From the NCBI GenBank assembly GCA_006386115.1, contig VFIW01000059.1:62001-126000 (forward strand): DNA of 64,000 bases. The letters run 5' to 3'. Positions 1-10,673 of the stretch are shown piece by piece. The stretch's first letter is position 1. Each line of letters begins with the position of its first letter. The position numbers and the translations under genes are program-made. The notes beneath the pieces are model-generated. The model did no database searches. It worked only from the letters and a program-made list of their open reading frames with translations, and was not told where the DNA came from. This DNA comes from Globisporangium splendens (taxonomy: Eukaryota > Oomycota > Peronosporomycetes > Pythiales > Pythiaceae).

Positions 1-681
1 TTGCATGCACCCCCAGATGGCGGCTCCGCTTGTGACAAACACCAAATTTGCTTTTCTGTTTTCTGTGCTCCCGAGTCGGAGCCCAAGAGCAAAGCCAGTG
101 GTCTCATAATGACGTCAACGCGCACTGCAGGCAGATAGAAATGGCTCAGGGAGGCAGTCAATTCTGCGCGAGTTCGAGGAAGAGAGACACAGCCTAGGTT
201 GCCTACTTTGAAACGCAACCGAGCCCATGCAACACACGCGACTGATCACTTGGGTCCTGATCTCTATGTTCCGGTGGTGCTGATAAGAGCACAGAGCCGT
301 AGAAGCGCTTGCCTGATCGAGTGGCGCTCAGCTGGATGGAAATGGAGCCCAGGTAGCCGGATCTTCTGGCACAGGACTAGGAAAAATGAGACGCAACCTG
401 TCAAGATCAGTTCAATGATTAACTAGGTTATGCACCTACACTGTGGAGCTTGCACCAAAGCTCCAATACAAACACACAACGAGACACGATAGCTTGTAAT
501 CTTGGATCATGCTGACTTTGTTCATGATGACGTTGCTGTTTCCACACAAAGACACGAACACACACGCATTTTTCTTCAAAAGCAGCAGATCTTCATTCAT
601 TCTCCGTTGCACAAAGACAACCGCAGAGAGCTCATTTCGTTCACAATTGGCATCCATTGACGCTGGCTGACGCACGTTGGC
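1..681. other. Gene-free stretch
   Basis: I see no convincing gene here. The plus-strand open frame at 199-426 starts at TTG and has no recognisable domain. The last part of the stretch is probably the 3' untranslated region of the minus-strand glutaredoxin-like gene. Confidence 0.5.
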
Positions 682-1482
682 TTAGTATTGAGCCATCGAG
701 TCGAGGAGTGGGATGTCGGCGGCTTCTGACATGTAGTCCATGTACTCGCGCAGCTTCGTTGGCCACTTCAGACCCTTGACGAGCGTCAAGCCGCGAAGAC
801 GGCCAAACAGGTCAATGTCGTCGTAGCTGAGCGACTCGTTCACAGAGCGGTTCGAGTAAAACATGTCCGAGAGCTTCTCCAAGTACGCGTTGGCTTCCTC
901 GACCAGCTCTGGCGACTTGGCAAGCGCATCCTTGAACGATCCAATCGTCTTTTCCTTCTTGATGCGGTAGTACTCGCGCGATTCCTTTTGTGCAAACTCC
1001 GGGAACACAGCCGCGTGGAAGCGTGGGTGGTACAGCAAACGAAACACCTCAGCGGTGTCCTTGATCCACTGCTTGATCTCGTCGCGGTTGGCCGATTCCT
1101 TCAGCAGCACGCTGCCACCGTAGTTGGTGTCCACGTAGCGCACGATGTCCATGCTCTCTGGGAACGGCTTGCCCACTGGCGGCTGCAAGATCGGCGCCTG
1201 CTTGGCACCGACAAGTCCAATCGGGGTTGCTTCGTCGTGGTTCGCGAGGAATACGAGCTCATGCGGAACCTTCTTGAACCCAAAGATCATACGCGCGCGC
1301 ACGCAGAACGGGCAGTGGTCGTAGATGTACAGCTTTGGCAGCACGACAGTCTCTGGAGTCTTGGCAGCAGCGGCGCTCTTCGTGGCCAGCGCGGCCTTCT
1401 GGGTCGCGAGCAGCGACGTCGCGGCAGCGCCAATGGCACTTCCGAGCGTCAACGCGACGCCGAACTTGGCGAGATCCGACAT
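682..1482 (-). CDS. Glutaredoxin-2-like protein (GrxB family) with hydrophobic N-terminus
   Basis: A 266-residue thiol-disulfide oxidoreductase of the Grx2 type: a thioredoxin-fold N-domain followed by an all-helical GST-like C-domain, expected to use glutathione. The dithiol active site CPFC is at residues 57-60 inside LYIYDHCPFC, and the following RARMIFG, KQAPIL and PESMDIVRYVD segments match the bacterial GrxB pattern closely. Ahead of the fold is about 45 residues containing a hydrophobic stretch (about 7-27) and an Ala/Lys-rich linker, so it may be membrane-anchored or organelle-targeted. I chose the ATG at 1482. The frame stays open to an ATG at 1692, which would add an Arg/Ser-rich 70-residue extension that could be a transit peptide. 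No intron is needed. It is divergent from the ankyrin-Fic gene. Confidence 0.88.
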   Translation of the reverse strand: MSDLAKFGVALTLGSAIGAAATSLLATQKAALATKSAAAAKTPETVVLPKLYIYDHCPFCVRARMIFGFKKVPHELVFLANHDEATPIGLVGAKQAPILQPPVGKPFPESMDIVRYVDTNYGGSVLLKESANRDEIKQWIKDTAEVFRLLYHPRFHAAVFPEFAQKESREYYRIKKEKTIGSFKDALAKSPELVEEANAYLEKLSDMFYSNRSVNESLSYDDIDLFGRLRGLTLVKGLKWPTKLREYMDYMSEAADIPLLDSMAQY

Positions 1483-2067
1483 GACAGGGAGAACGGCTGG
1501 AGAGGGGTGGTAGAAGCGCTGCGATCGGGAAGCTCGCAGAGAGAGAAAGTGGGGCTCGAAGCAGAAGTTGGTGGCGTCCTCTTCTTCTTGGAAGAAAAAG
1601 AATGAACCTGCGGTGGAGATGGAACGAGAGCGTGACGTTGCGCGAAGGTCGCGCGTAGGGAACACAGACGACCTTCGGAGCACACGTGCCATCGCTGTCG
1701 AGTTTTCGATTGTGACCAGGTTTTGCGGGTTTCAGGTGATCGATTGCGTCGTCTCTTTTTTACGCGGCAATGAGGTAATTACGCTCTCAACAATACTAGG
1801 TGTGGTTTTTGTATTGAAGAGTCAAACATGCAGAATTGAATCGAATTGTCTTCTTATTTTGCTATTCAGGGTACAGCAACAATCAGTTAACTACCCTAAA
1901 GCAGTACTTTGCCCAACATTACACTCGATGCAACAAAATGTCTCATATCGAAAGTCGATAGATCTGTTAATCTTATAATTAGTGTGACTGTGTATCTTGA
2001 TCGATTGTCCAATCTGCAACCTCCCAGCATCAACATCACCACAATAACTCTCACGACAAGCGCCGCA
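1483..2067. other. Divergent intergenic region between glutaredoxin and Fic genes
   Basis: This interval between two divergent ATGs should hold both promoters. I find no TATA box I would defend. Part of it (1483-1692) is open in frame with the glutaredoxin gene and may be coding. Confidence 0.4.
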
Positions 2068-5000
2068 ATGGATGCGGATGTGGACATGGCGGTGTCGCCG
2101 CCTCCAAGCGACCTCCCTGTAGGCAGCCATCACAACGACAGCGACAGACGCCCGCCGCTGCCTCCAGTAACGCCGCTCTCCCTCGCGCCTGCTGCCGTGC
2201 CTCTGGACGTTGTGGCGGCTGTGCCGAACCTCGGAATGCTCACGCACACCACGGCCATGTGCTGGGCTGCGGCCGAGGGAAACCTCGAGATAATGCAGAA
2301 GCTGCGCGAGCACGGCGCGAACGTGAACGCCGCCGACTACGACAAGCGGTAGGGGGCTACTTGTATCTGTGCCTTTGCTCTGTGCTTGTATAGATGCATC
2401 TGCAGTGTTGCTTATTAGGCTGTTGTACTTTTGTTCCTGTGTGTATTTGCTTGTGCGTAGCACGCCGTTGCACATCGCAGTGAGCGATAACCAGTTGCGC
2501 GCAGTCGAGTATTTGCTGCAGTGCGGCGCCGAGACCGAGGTGGTGGATCGCTGGGGGAGATCTCCCATCGACTGCGCGCTCGAGACGAAGAGCGCGCGCA
2601 TGCTGCAGCTGCTCGAGCGCGCGCACTACGCGTCGTCAAGTCGCACGCGCGCGCTCTTTGACAAGAACACGCCGCAGTCTCAGCGGTCCCAGAAGCGCGA
2701 GACAAGCCATCTGACGCGATCGCGATCGAGCACCGATCTCGGCTCGTTCTTCCGCGCCATTGAGGAAGGCAACACGGAGCGCGTGAAGCGGTCGTGGTTT
2801 GACGGGCTCGAGCTCAATGTCACCGACGGGATGGGGCGAACGTCTCTCCACATCGCGGTCGAGAACGCGCAGATCGGGATGATCGAGCTCTTGCTGTCCG
2901 CAGATGTGAACACAAACGTGCTGGACGACCATGGCCGCACGCCGTTGAGTCTCGCGGTCGCGAAGGAGTACTACACAATCGCTGAGATGCTGCGCAACCA
3001 CCAGAAGCAGAAGCTCGTGATCCAGGCGAAAGACGGCGAAGACCAGCAACACGTGGCCCAGGCTTTTCGCGCCACGAAACGAGGAGACGTCCACGAAATT
3101 AGGAGACTGGTACCTGCGCATGTGCACCCGGACGTTCAAGACTACGATCTACGCACGTTGTTGCACATTGCGAGTGCCGAGGGCCATCTAGTGATCGTCA
3201 AGCATTTGGTCGATAGTGGTGCGAACGTGAACCTGCTCGACCGATGGGGCACGTCGTCGCTCTCGGAAGCGATCGGCTTTGCGCACAACACGGTCGCACG
3301 CTTCCTGATGGCGAGCCATGCGAACGAGAGCGGCAACCGCGCGGCCATCGCCGTCGACCAGATTGACAGCATCACACTCAACTCGGCGCTGGAATATGCC
3401 CTGCGCGTCGTCACTCGAGTAAGTATTCTATGGAGATGCACTTGCACATACATTGCGCGCATGCTTTTCCTGCTATGTTCTCTAACCTTCACAACACATT
3501 TTCTTTGCAAAAAATGGCAATAGAAACGATGGTTGATGGGTCAAGTGTATTGTCCAATGACGGAGGAAAATGGGAGCTGTGTCCTGGTTGCGCACGGCAT
3601 CTGGCACAAAAATGATGCCTTAATCACGCGCCGCAGTGGTGGCAACTCGTCCGCCTTGATGTCTCCGCCAATGTCGCCAAGCAGCAAGAGCGGCAACGGC
3701 AGTGGCAATGGTGGGTCGTTGTGGATGGATCCGATCCAGATTTTCCGCAAAGTTGGTTCCCTCATGATGATCGACCCGGGTCAGGGCCACACGGGCAGCG
3801 TCTTTAGCGGACAACACCCCGAATGGCTGAATCTGAGCACTGCGCTGCAGTCTCACTTCTTCTTGTTGCCGCATGCTCGACGCGCTGGGATCCAGACCAT
3901 CGTGTCGGTGCCGATGATCTATAAAATGTCGACCATCGCCGTGCTCTCGTGGTACTCGGACGAGGTAATCCCTGAAGAACCGCTCGAGTTGCAACGCATT
4001 CAGCGATTGCTGCGATCCGTGATGATCCTGTCCACACTGCGTCTAGAGCTACTGTCAACTGCCTCGTCACCCCATGGAGTCCATCACGTGCCAAGGTTCC
4101 AGTACTGTCAGTCGCTTGACACGGCTGTCACTGCGAATGGTGAGCTTATCGACTCCAGTGTCGCCAGCGAAGACGGTACGAAACTCTCTTTCTCTCTCTC
4201 TCTCTTGGCAGTGGAGGCTTGTATGCTTACTTATTATCTTATGTACGTTGTGTCCTTATCACACCAAATAGTGGCCGTTGGAGATGTGATCCCGCTAGCG
4301 CTCGAGTGGGGATTGTTCGATATGGTCAATAAGCTGGCGACGTCTATGAGCAGTGAAGACCACTCGGCTGTGATCTCGTTGCTGCGCTCGACTGTCGCGT
4401 TATTGCGTAATGGGTTCTTTCGAGACGTGCTCGAAGAATTCCGCAAAAATGACCTTGGAAAGAGAGGCTCCAATGGACAAAATGAATCCGACGAACGCAT
4501 CATCTCGTCCTGCAATGGCGCAATCCGTACAAAGCGTGCACTACTCGTTCATTTGAGATACTATCTGCAGTACCTGTACAGTGTCAGTCCAACGGAAGGC
4601 AACATCTTCATGGAGGCTAATGTGCTGGTACCACAAGTGAACAAGTACATGTTTGGCGATGGCGCAGATGGCACTGGAAAGGTAGCGCAACAAAATGAGG
4701 CAACAGAAAGTGATCGGGCGGAAGAATCCCAGCAAATGGACGAAGAACCGGATCCACCAAAGGAAGCAGCTCCTGTGGTGGAGTGCGTGCTGTGTAAATA
4801 CAATGTTCCAGGTGAAGCATGCACATTCTCTGTCATCCGCTCTGTTTCTGTAAAAGATAACAATCTTGAATGGTTTTTGTTTTTTTGTAGGTCACATTCA
4901 TCTTGGGAAAGCGCCGCCAAAGCCAGCTGCTGTGACAAAGGTGCCAGCATTCACATCGACCTCGAAGTCGGCATCTGGTAAGTCTGGCAGGTATATGTTT

Positions 5001-5905
5001 TATATTCACGTGATATTTGAGGGCTGAGTGGATGAATGTTGTGTACCATGTCAATGCAGGCGAAGGATATTTTGGTGTTTCTGGCAATCCAAAGTCGCCA
5101 GTGTATCGAGAAATTACCATGGTAGGCTACGTTTGCTCTTCGTCTTCGTTTTGCATTTGGAGATTCTCACTTGTGTTACCTGGTTTGAGCATAGCTCCTG
5201 GAGAAGTTTGAGGCAGAATACGATGCGTTTGGCCGTAAGGCTGCGCTGACGGACCGCTACTGGGATGGCGTAAAACCCGGAGCCTTCACGTCGAGTGATT
5301 TATACGATGCGATTGGAGCAGCTCACGACGTACCGATTCGAAGATCGAGTTCCAGTGGAGCCGCGGACCCGAGAAAGCGATTGTTGGAGGTCATCAACGA
5401 GGTCATGCAAGACTCATCTTGCTTAATCTCCTACGACCAGCTCTTATCGATCCATCAATGCCTGATCCCAGAATCTAGCGGCCAAGCAGGGATCATCCGC
5501 TCCAACGCTGCGGTAGGGTACGCTTCACCACGCATCTACCGTGTGTTTATCCCCGTTGGAGAAATCGAAGAAGCGCTTCAGAACCTTGTCAAGACGATCA
5601 ACGACTCGGAGCGATGGAAGCAGCGGCCGCTGCTGTGCGCATATTACGCCTTTGCCGTCCTGGTGTTTTACATCCACCCGTTCCACGACGGCAATGGCCG
5701 CTGCGGTCGCTTGCTCGGGAACCTGATCGCGAAGAAGTTTGTTGGGTACCCTTCAGTGTTCCGCGCGGCCGACAAGACGATCCAAGTGCCCGAGTTTCTG
5801 CAGAAGGCGATCGTGACCATGGAGACGATGCAAAACAGTCGTCGTCAGACTCGGCAATCGCGATTGCTCTCGACTCGCAAGGAAAACTCGTCCATGTGGT
5901 TCTAA
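2068..5905 (+). CDS. Ankyrin-repeat / GAF-like / Fic-domain protein
   Basis: Seven exons join in frame to 1096 codons: 2068-2348, 2461-3418, 3524-4175, 4272-4811, 4891-4977, 5060-5121 and 5195-5905. All introns are 73-112 bp and GT-AG. Two ankyrin blocks lie at roughly residues 70-160 and 210-400 (TPLHIAV, TSLHIAVENAQ, LLHIASAEGH). A middle region (about 415-590) with AGIQTIVSVPMIY and VLSWYSDEV looks like a GAF sensor domain; this is inference. The C-terminus is a Fic domain whose motif HPFHDGNGRCGR (about 1021-1032) has every canonical residue, so AMPylation or a related phosphoryl-transfer activity is predicted. I could not find the S/TxxxE(G/N) inhibitory motif. The ATG at 2068 begins the first exon that joins cleanly. 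A 197-bp copy of this gene lies at 10477. Confidence 0.85.
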
Positions 5906-6494
5906 GAAGCACAAGAAGACAAGGATGATGGCAGTCGTGACTTTGTTTTGCAGCATCACCATGAAGCAGATGACACCTCAGGTCTGTACATCAATACTTC
6001 TACGTCTGTAGTGCCGCCCGTCATCTGTGCTTGTAGATAACGCAGATGCCCACTCACTAAACTCGAGCATTGAAGCTGTAGCTTAATTCTGCCATTGATC
6101 CAGTGCGGCCGTCACCCGAGGACATAGTTAAAGATCGATTGGGTACAAATGTGGTGATGTGGACGCAAGTATGAGAATGGTGATTGAATGATCGCAATTG
6201 TTTCGTCACCGTGTGTCTTCGAGCGAGGCGCATCGGACGTGGAAGGATGCACACAGATCCTGCTTGACTTGCTCGATCAGCTGTGAGATATGCAGCGCGA
6301 ACTCGCAGTTAACGATCAGCGCTCCGACCGGTGCGATCGACGCAGCTCTTCGTGTGCTGGCATACGATCGTTGTGACAGAAAACTATTGCAAACGCGCCG
6401 AGTCAGATAAAACTTGTTCATTTACTGGCGAGCGGTGATAATAGTGCATTAACATGTAATATGCCTGCCCTTTAAACGCAAACACAAACTCAAA
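5906..6494. other. Gene-free stretch
   Basis: This lies between two convergent 3' ends (Fic gene and the Uma2-like gene). Only short non-ATG frames are present and I see no feature. Confidence 0.5.
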
Positions 6495-6988
6495 CTAGCG
6501 AGAGGCGATAGCATCCTCCGCCACTTGAAACAGGTCGATTGCCACCGGTTGACTGAACCCAGCTGGAAGTGGTGCATTCACCGGAAGTCCGAGCAGCCGA
6601 TGTGAATCAAACGCCACAAGTGTCAGATTGCCGATGTTGGCAATTTGCATGCGTGGGATCTCGAACGCACCATTCACGACGGAACCCAATCGGTATTGAC
6701 GAACTCGCAGCCCTGGCGACAGGCGGATTGAGAGAACGTATTGCACACCTGGAAACTGGCGCCATTCCTCAGCTTTGCGATCCAAAAAGGACCAGCCGCG
6801 CGACACACCGATCTCTACTCTCAATGTGTGATATTGTCCAAAACATAGTAACCCTGCCGACAGTGCTGCACCAACTCGCAGATGAGGTCCATAGCTCAAA
6901 TCTGGTTCAAATCGGCGCATGTTCGCAACAAAGGTTGAACCGCGGCCGACCAAGTCGTGAATACGCGTGCCAGTGGCCTCGCAGATCG

Positions 6989-7001
6989 CCTCGTTCAGAT
7001 A
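6989..7001. repeat. Target-site duplication of LINE copy 1 (3' side)
   Basis: CCTCGTTCAGATA, identical to 10001-10013. It abuts the A-rich tail of the element on the minus strand. Confidence 0.9.
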
Positions 7002-10000
7002 TTTTTTTATTATTTATAAGGTGAGGTGTATTTAGGTTCATCGTCGTGACCTACAATATCCATTCTCCTACCTAATCTTCATTACGAATTTCATCTAGGA
7101 GTGTAAATGTGTCTATAGCGCGGATTGCAATAGATCACTTCTGAATGCTAAATAATCTTTGACCAGGATGGCATGTTCTCTTGGTCCTATGTGAGGCTGC
7201 CTTGTGTTGTCCAATGACCTTGGGTCTTCCGAACTTCGCATAAGCCAATGCATGACGTCGTTGTCAAGATCCTGGGTGAGATTGTTGAAAGCAGCTCTTT
7301 GAGTTGGGAAGTGAACCTGCGTTGAGGTTCTGGTATCCATGGCTAGGTTGGCGGCTGAGTCCGCCATCTTGTTGAAGGCACGGTAGTGATGGTACCATCC
7401 TCGGATGTCGATGCAATCCGCGAGTCGTCGACTTGTCTGGTATAAACGTGCCAATCGGTGCTGTCGAGGGGACCGATGCATTCGCTGTTGGGAGATAATG
7501 AGTGCACTGTCTCCAATCACGTACAACGGTTCGAAGTGACTGCGTTGGGCTTCTCGGAGTCCGTGTATGAGACCCCAATACTCGGCAAAGTTGTTGGTCG
7601 TGTCCTTCCTGCTATTGGCCATGCTGGCGGCCCGGATTAAACTGGCTGTGTGCGAGTCCTTATGGACACGCACGATAATGGATCCAGTCCCTCCTGGTCC
7701 TGGATTGCCGCGTGATCCACCATCGAAAAACAACAGGTAAACGCCGCGAGTATCACTTGGAGTCAAGGGGATGGCGTCGGTTTGGCTGAGAAAGCAGTCG
7801 ACATATGCCTTGAGGACTGCTGCAACCGTGTGACCGTCAGAGTCGCCAGCTTGCGCTTCAGCGAGTCGTGTGAGGTTTCGCATTCCTGCCTCTAATCTGG
7901 TCATCATGATCGCCATCTCAGCAGTCGATTCGATTGGATCCGAATCCATGCGTCGCAGATGCGCACACCAAATGGATTGTATGAGCGACGCGCTCACATA
8001 TCGCCACAGCGTGTGTGCGACGGAATAGAGATGATCTTGGAGATGTTCATTGGAGAACTTGTGTCCGATAATGTGTCTCTTGATCGTGGTCCATGCATGC
8101 CTTGGAGTATCTGGTAGATCCAGACTGAAGATCCAGATTGCGGGGTCGTGACCAGGAGTGATTCCGATCTTCGCCCATAGCGCATAAAAGTAGTTCCACA
8201 CCAGTTTGGCTTTCGGACACTCCCAGAATAGATGTTGAACAGAAGATTGGACAACTTGGGAGCATTCGGGATTCGAGCAGGATAGATCAGCTTTCTCATA
8301 GTTCCACATGGAGAGTCGGTTGGCTTTCAGCCGGAGAAGAGTCTGGGCCGTATAAACTGTAATCCCTGGGATGTTGTGTAATTCGCTCCATTGGATTAAT
8401 TGCAGTCCTGGCCACAGAGATCTTGCTGTATGGACAGCTTTGTTGACTGCTGCATCTCGAGTATCTTTGCCAATTTGTGTCCTCGTTGCTGCAACTTGTT
8501 GCCAATAGAAAGATCTGGTCGTATTGTATCGTCCGTTGCCACCCCATAGTTGCACGAATCTTGTGAAACGTGGATGTGCATGGAACGACACCTTCTGCCC
8601 GTTCAAGTCTCTTGTTGCCATGACGTCACAGTCCAATGCGGAGTGAACTGTATGCGTAGCTTTGACTAGGGTCGTGTCGACGTGGGTCAGAGTTGCTTCA
8701 CTGGTGTGCAGATGCCATTCGTGGTTATAATGACGTTGCCCGTTGTACAGCCGAAGCACATTTGTTTGCTGTGGTCGATACAGAAGCTGTGGGAAGTTGG
8801 ATACCAACGTAGCACATAACCGCTCGAGCGCTCGAATAGACGGCCGGGAGAATCCGGAGATTCCACATGTTGGGGTGAAGTTGAGCACTCCTGGTCTTAT
8901 CCATTCCCATCGAAGTATGTCACCCAGTTGTGCTGTTCCAACTGATAATGATGTGTGAGCAAGCTTGTAAGGGGAGCCGTTGGAATCAAGAAGCCACCCA
9001 TCTGCAGTCGAGGTCATGTATGGCAGCCATTCTGCACAGAATGTCCCACGTAGCTTTCGTCCTTCAGCGATGATACCTGGAAGCCTGTCAGACATTTTAG
9101 AGCTGAGGTCGATCTGGAACACATCGCCATCCCATTGAGTCTGCACAATTGCCGACTTGAAGTGCTCGTAACACCAACGTACATTATCACGTTCTCTGGG
9201 CTCATACGGTCGAGAATGGAGCGACGCACATAATGCTGCGCCAGTTGTCCACATGTTATCACGAAGCTGGAGTGGCCGCCTTGGAATTGCATCTAGCGGC
9301 GTGATGTACGTCGAAGAAGCCCTTGTGTTGTGCAGCAAGATTTCCCCGATGACCTGATCGATGTGAGAGGTAGTGATTGCCCATTTGGAGACTGCTGTGG
9401 CACTCATCGTCATCAGCTCAGTTCTGATGTTGGGTACTGACAAGCCTCCATTCATTTTTTTGAGCTCAGCTTGTTCTTCCTTCATCCACGGTTTCGCAGG
9501 CTTACCATTCCTTGAGCCCCAGACAAATTGTTTCACTAGGTCGTGTAGCTGATTGACAATAGCCGTAGAGGGCCAGGAGTGCCTGGCCACGTAAAGCACT
9601 TTGGGTATGATGACGGCACTGGCAATTGCTGCGCGTTGGGCGACAGAGTGAGTTTTGAGACGCGCAAGTCGAAGTCTGACACGTAAGGCTTGGATGCACT
9701 TGGACCAGTTACTTGCATTCGAAGGCGTTTGTCCGACTTGGATGCCGAGGTAGCGGCAATGTTCCTCACGTTGTAGCACATGAATGTCACTGACTGACTC
9801 TTCGGTGGGGCTATATTCCTTGTTCAGCGGTAATACTGCAGTTTTGTGCCGATTGACTCGAAGCCCAGAAGCTGCTCCATATTTGTCCAGGATTGCAAAC
9901 ACGGCGTTAATATCCTTGGGATCGCTAAGATAAATGGTCGTGTCGTCTGCGTATCCTCCAAGTCTAACTTCAGTTGCGCATCCTGCTGCCTGGAGTTCAG
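7002..10000 (-). mobile_element. LINE copy 1, 5'-truncated, RT-RNase H type
   Basis: A 3.0-kb non-LTR retrotransposon fragment on the minus strand, flanked by 13-bp duplications and ending in an A-rich tail (AATAATAAAAAAA on its own strand). The ORF, open from the 5' truncation to the stop at 7113, begins in the reverse transcriptase just before the catalytic YADD (GGYADDTTIYLSD). It then covers the RT thumb and connection, a Cys/His zinc-knuckle-like block (CSNPECSQ...HLFWEC) and an RNase H domain with FFDGGSRGNPGPGG, NNFAEYWGL, IGDSALI and MADSAANLA. The first half of RT and any endonuclease are missing, so it cannot move on its own. Two shorter relatives lie at 40677 and 56451. Confidence 0.92.
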
Positions 10001-10013
10001 CCTCGTTCAGATA
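10001..10013. repeat. Target-site duplication of LINE copy 1 (5' side)
   Basis: CCTCGTTCAGATA, matching 6989-7001. It lies inside the YLNEA codons of the interrupted host gene. Confidence 0.9.
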
Positions 10014-10476
10014 GAAGTTGACCGTTTCATGGAGACCGGTTGGCAACTCGACAATGTACACTTTTCCATTGTACCACTCCATTGCTCTTGACATAAGCAC
10101 TTGGTCCTCCGATTCCACATACCGTTCCCAATCTTTCAACGAAGCATCACAGACTTCCACACCTAGATCTGCATCCTCCGCAGCGAGCAACTGGGCTTCC
10201 ACATCCGTCAAATCGAGATTCCGGATGGCTCGATTGATGGTTCTCACTGCCATATTCCGTGTCCCTGGACGTGCGCTCCTGGATTCGCCGCCCACGTGTG
10301 CGATGCTCATTGCCACGTCCTGTTCTGCGTCCTGTCCCCTATCAGGAAGAATGCTTTCTGCGAAAGTTCAGGGTATTAAAATACTTGCCGCACTACCCCA
10401 ATCTGCGACGCACGAAGCATCACATCATCATATTGAAGCGCACTTCGGAAAGATCATATTGAAGTGGTCGAGCAGA

Positions 10477-10673
10477 GATCATCCGCTCCAACGCTGCGGT
10501 AGGGTACGCTTCACCACGCATCTACCGTGTGTTTATCCCCGTTGGAGAAATCGAAGAAGCGCTTCAGAACCTTGTCAAGACGATCAACGACTCGGAGCGA
10601 TGGAAGCAGCGGTCGCTGCTGTGCGCATACTACGCCTTTGCCGTCCTGGTGTTTTACATCCACCCGTTCCACG
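10477..10673 (+). pseudogene. Duplicated fragment of the ankyrin-Fic gene
   Basis: A gap-free copy of 5491-5687 at a constant offset of 4986 with two mismatches in 197 bp, one changing Pro to Ser and one silent. It ends inside the HPFH codons, so the catalytic GNGR half of the Fic motif is missing. Its frame continues directly into the amylase pseudogene, with a TAG at 10712. The near-identity says the copy is recent or conversion-maintained. Confidence 0.93.

Larger units (their letters stand above)
6495..10310 (-). pseudogene. Uma2-like (PD-(D/E)XK fold) gene split by a LINE insertion
   Basis: The host gene lies in two parts, 10310-10001 and 6988-6495, separated by LINE copy 1 and one copy of its target duplication. 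Joined at the duplication they give 267 codons in one frame from the ATG at 10310. The right part contains FEPDLSYGP, then RVEIGVSRG and DRKAEEWRQFPGVQYVL, which fits the D...ExK layout and the GVxYxL strand of Uma2/DUF820 putative restriction-endonuclease-like proteins. The family call is inference from motif order; the split is seen directly. The insertion falls within the YLNEA codons and, as it stands, the N-terminal part reads straight into the LINE ORF, giving a 1065-codon chimeric frame. Confidence 0.72.

Noticed and set aside
988..1605. 205-codon plus-strand ORF opposite the glutaredoxin gene
   Set aside because: It is the shadow of a strongly recognisable minus-strand protein and has no features of its own.
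7113..10316. A single 1067-codon gene on the minus strand
   Set aside because: Its first ~105 codons belong to the interrupted Uma2-like gene and the rest to a 5'-truncated LINE; the 13-bp duplication marks the seam. The nominal first codon at 10316 is GTG; the ATG is at 10310.
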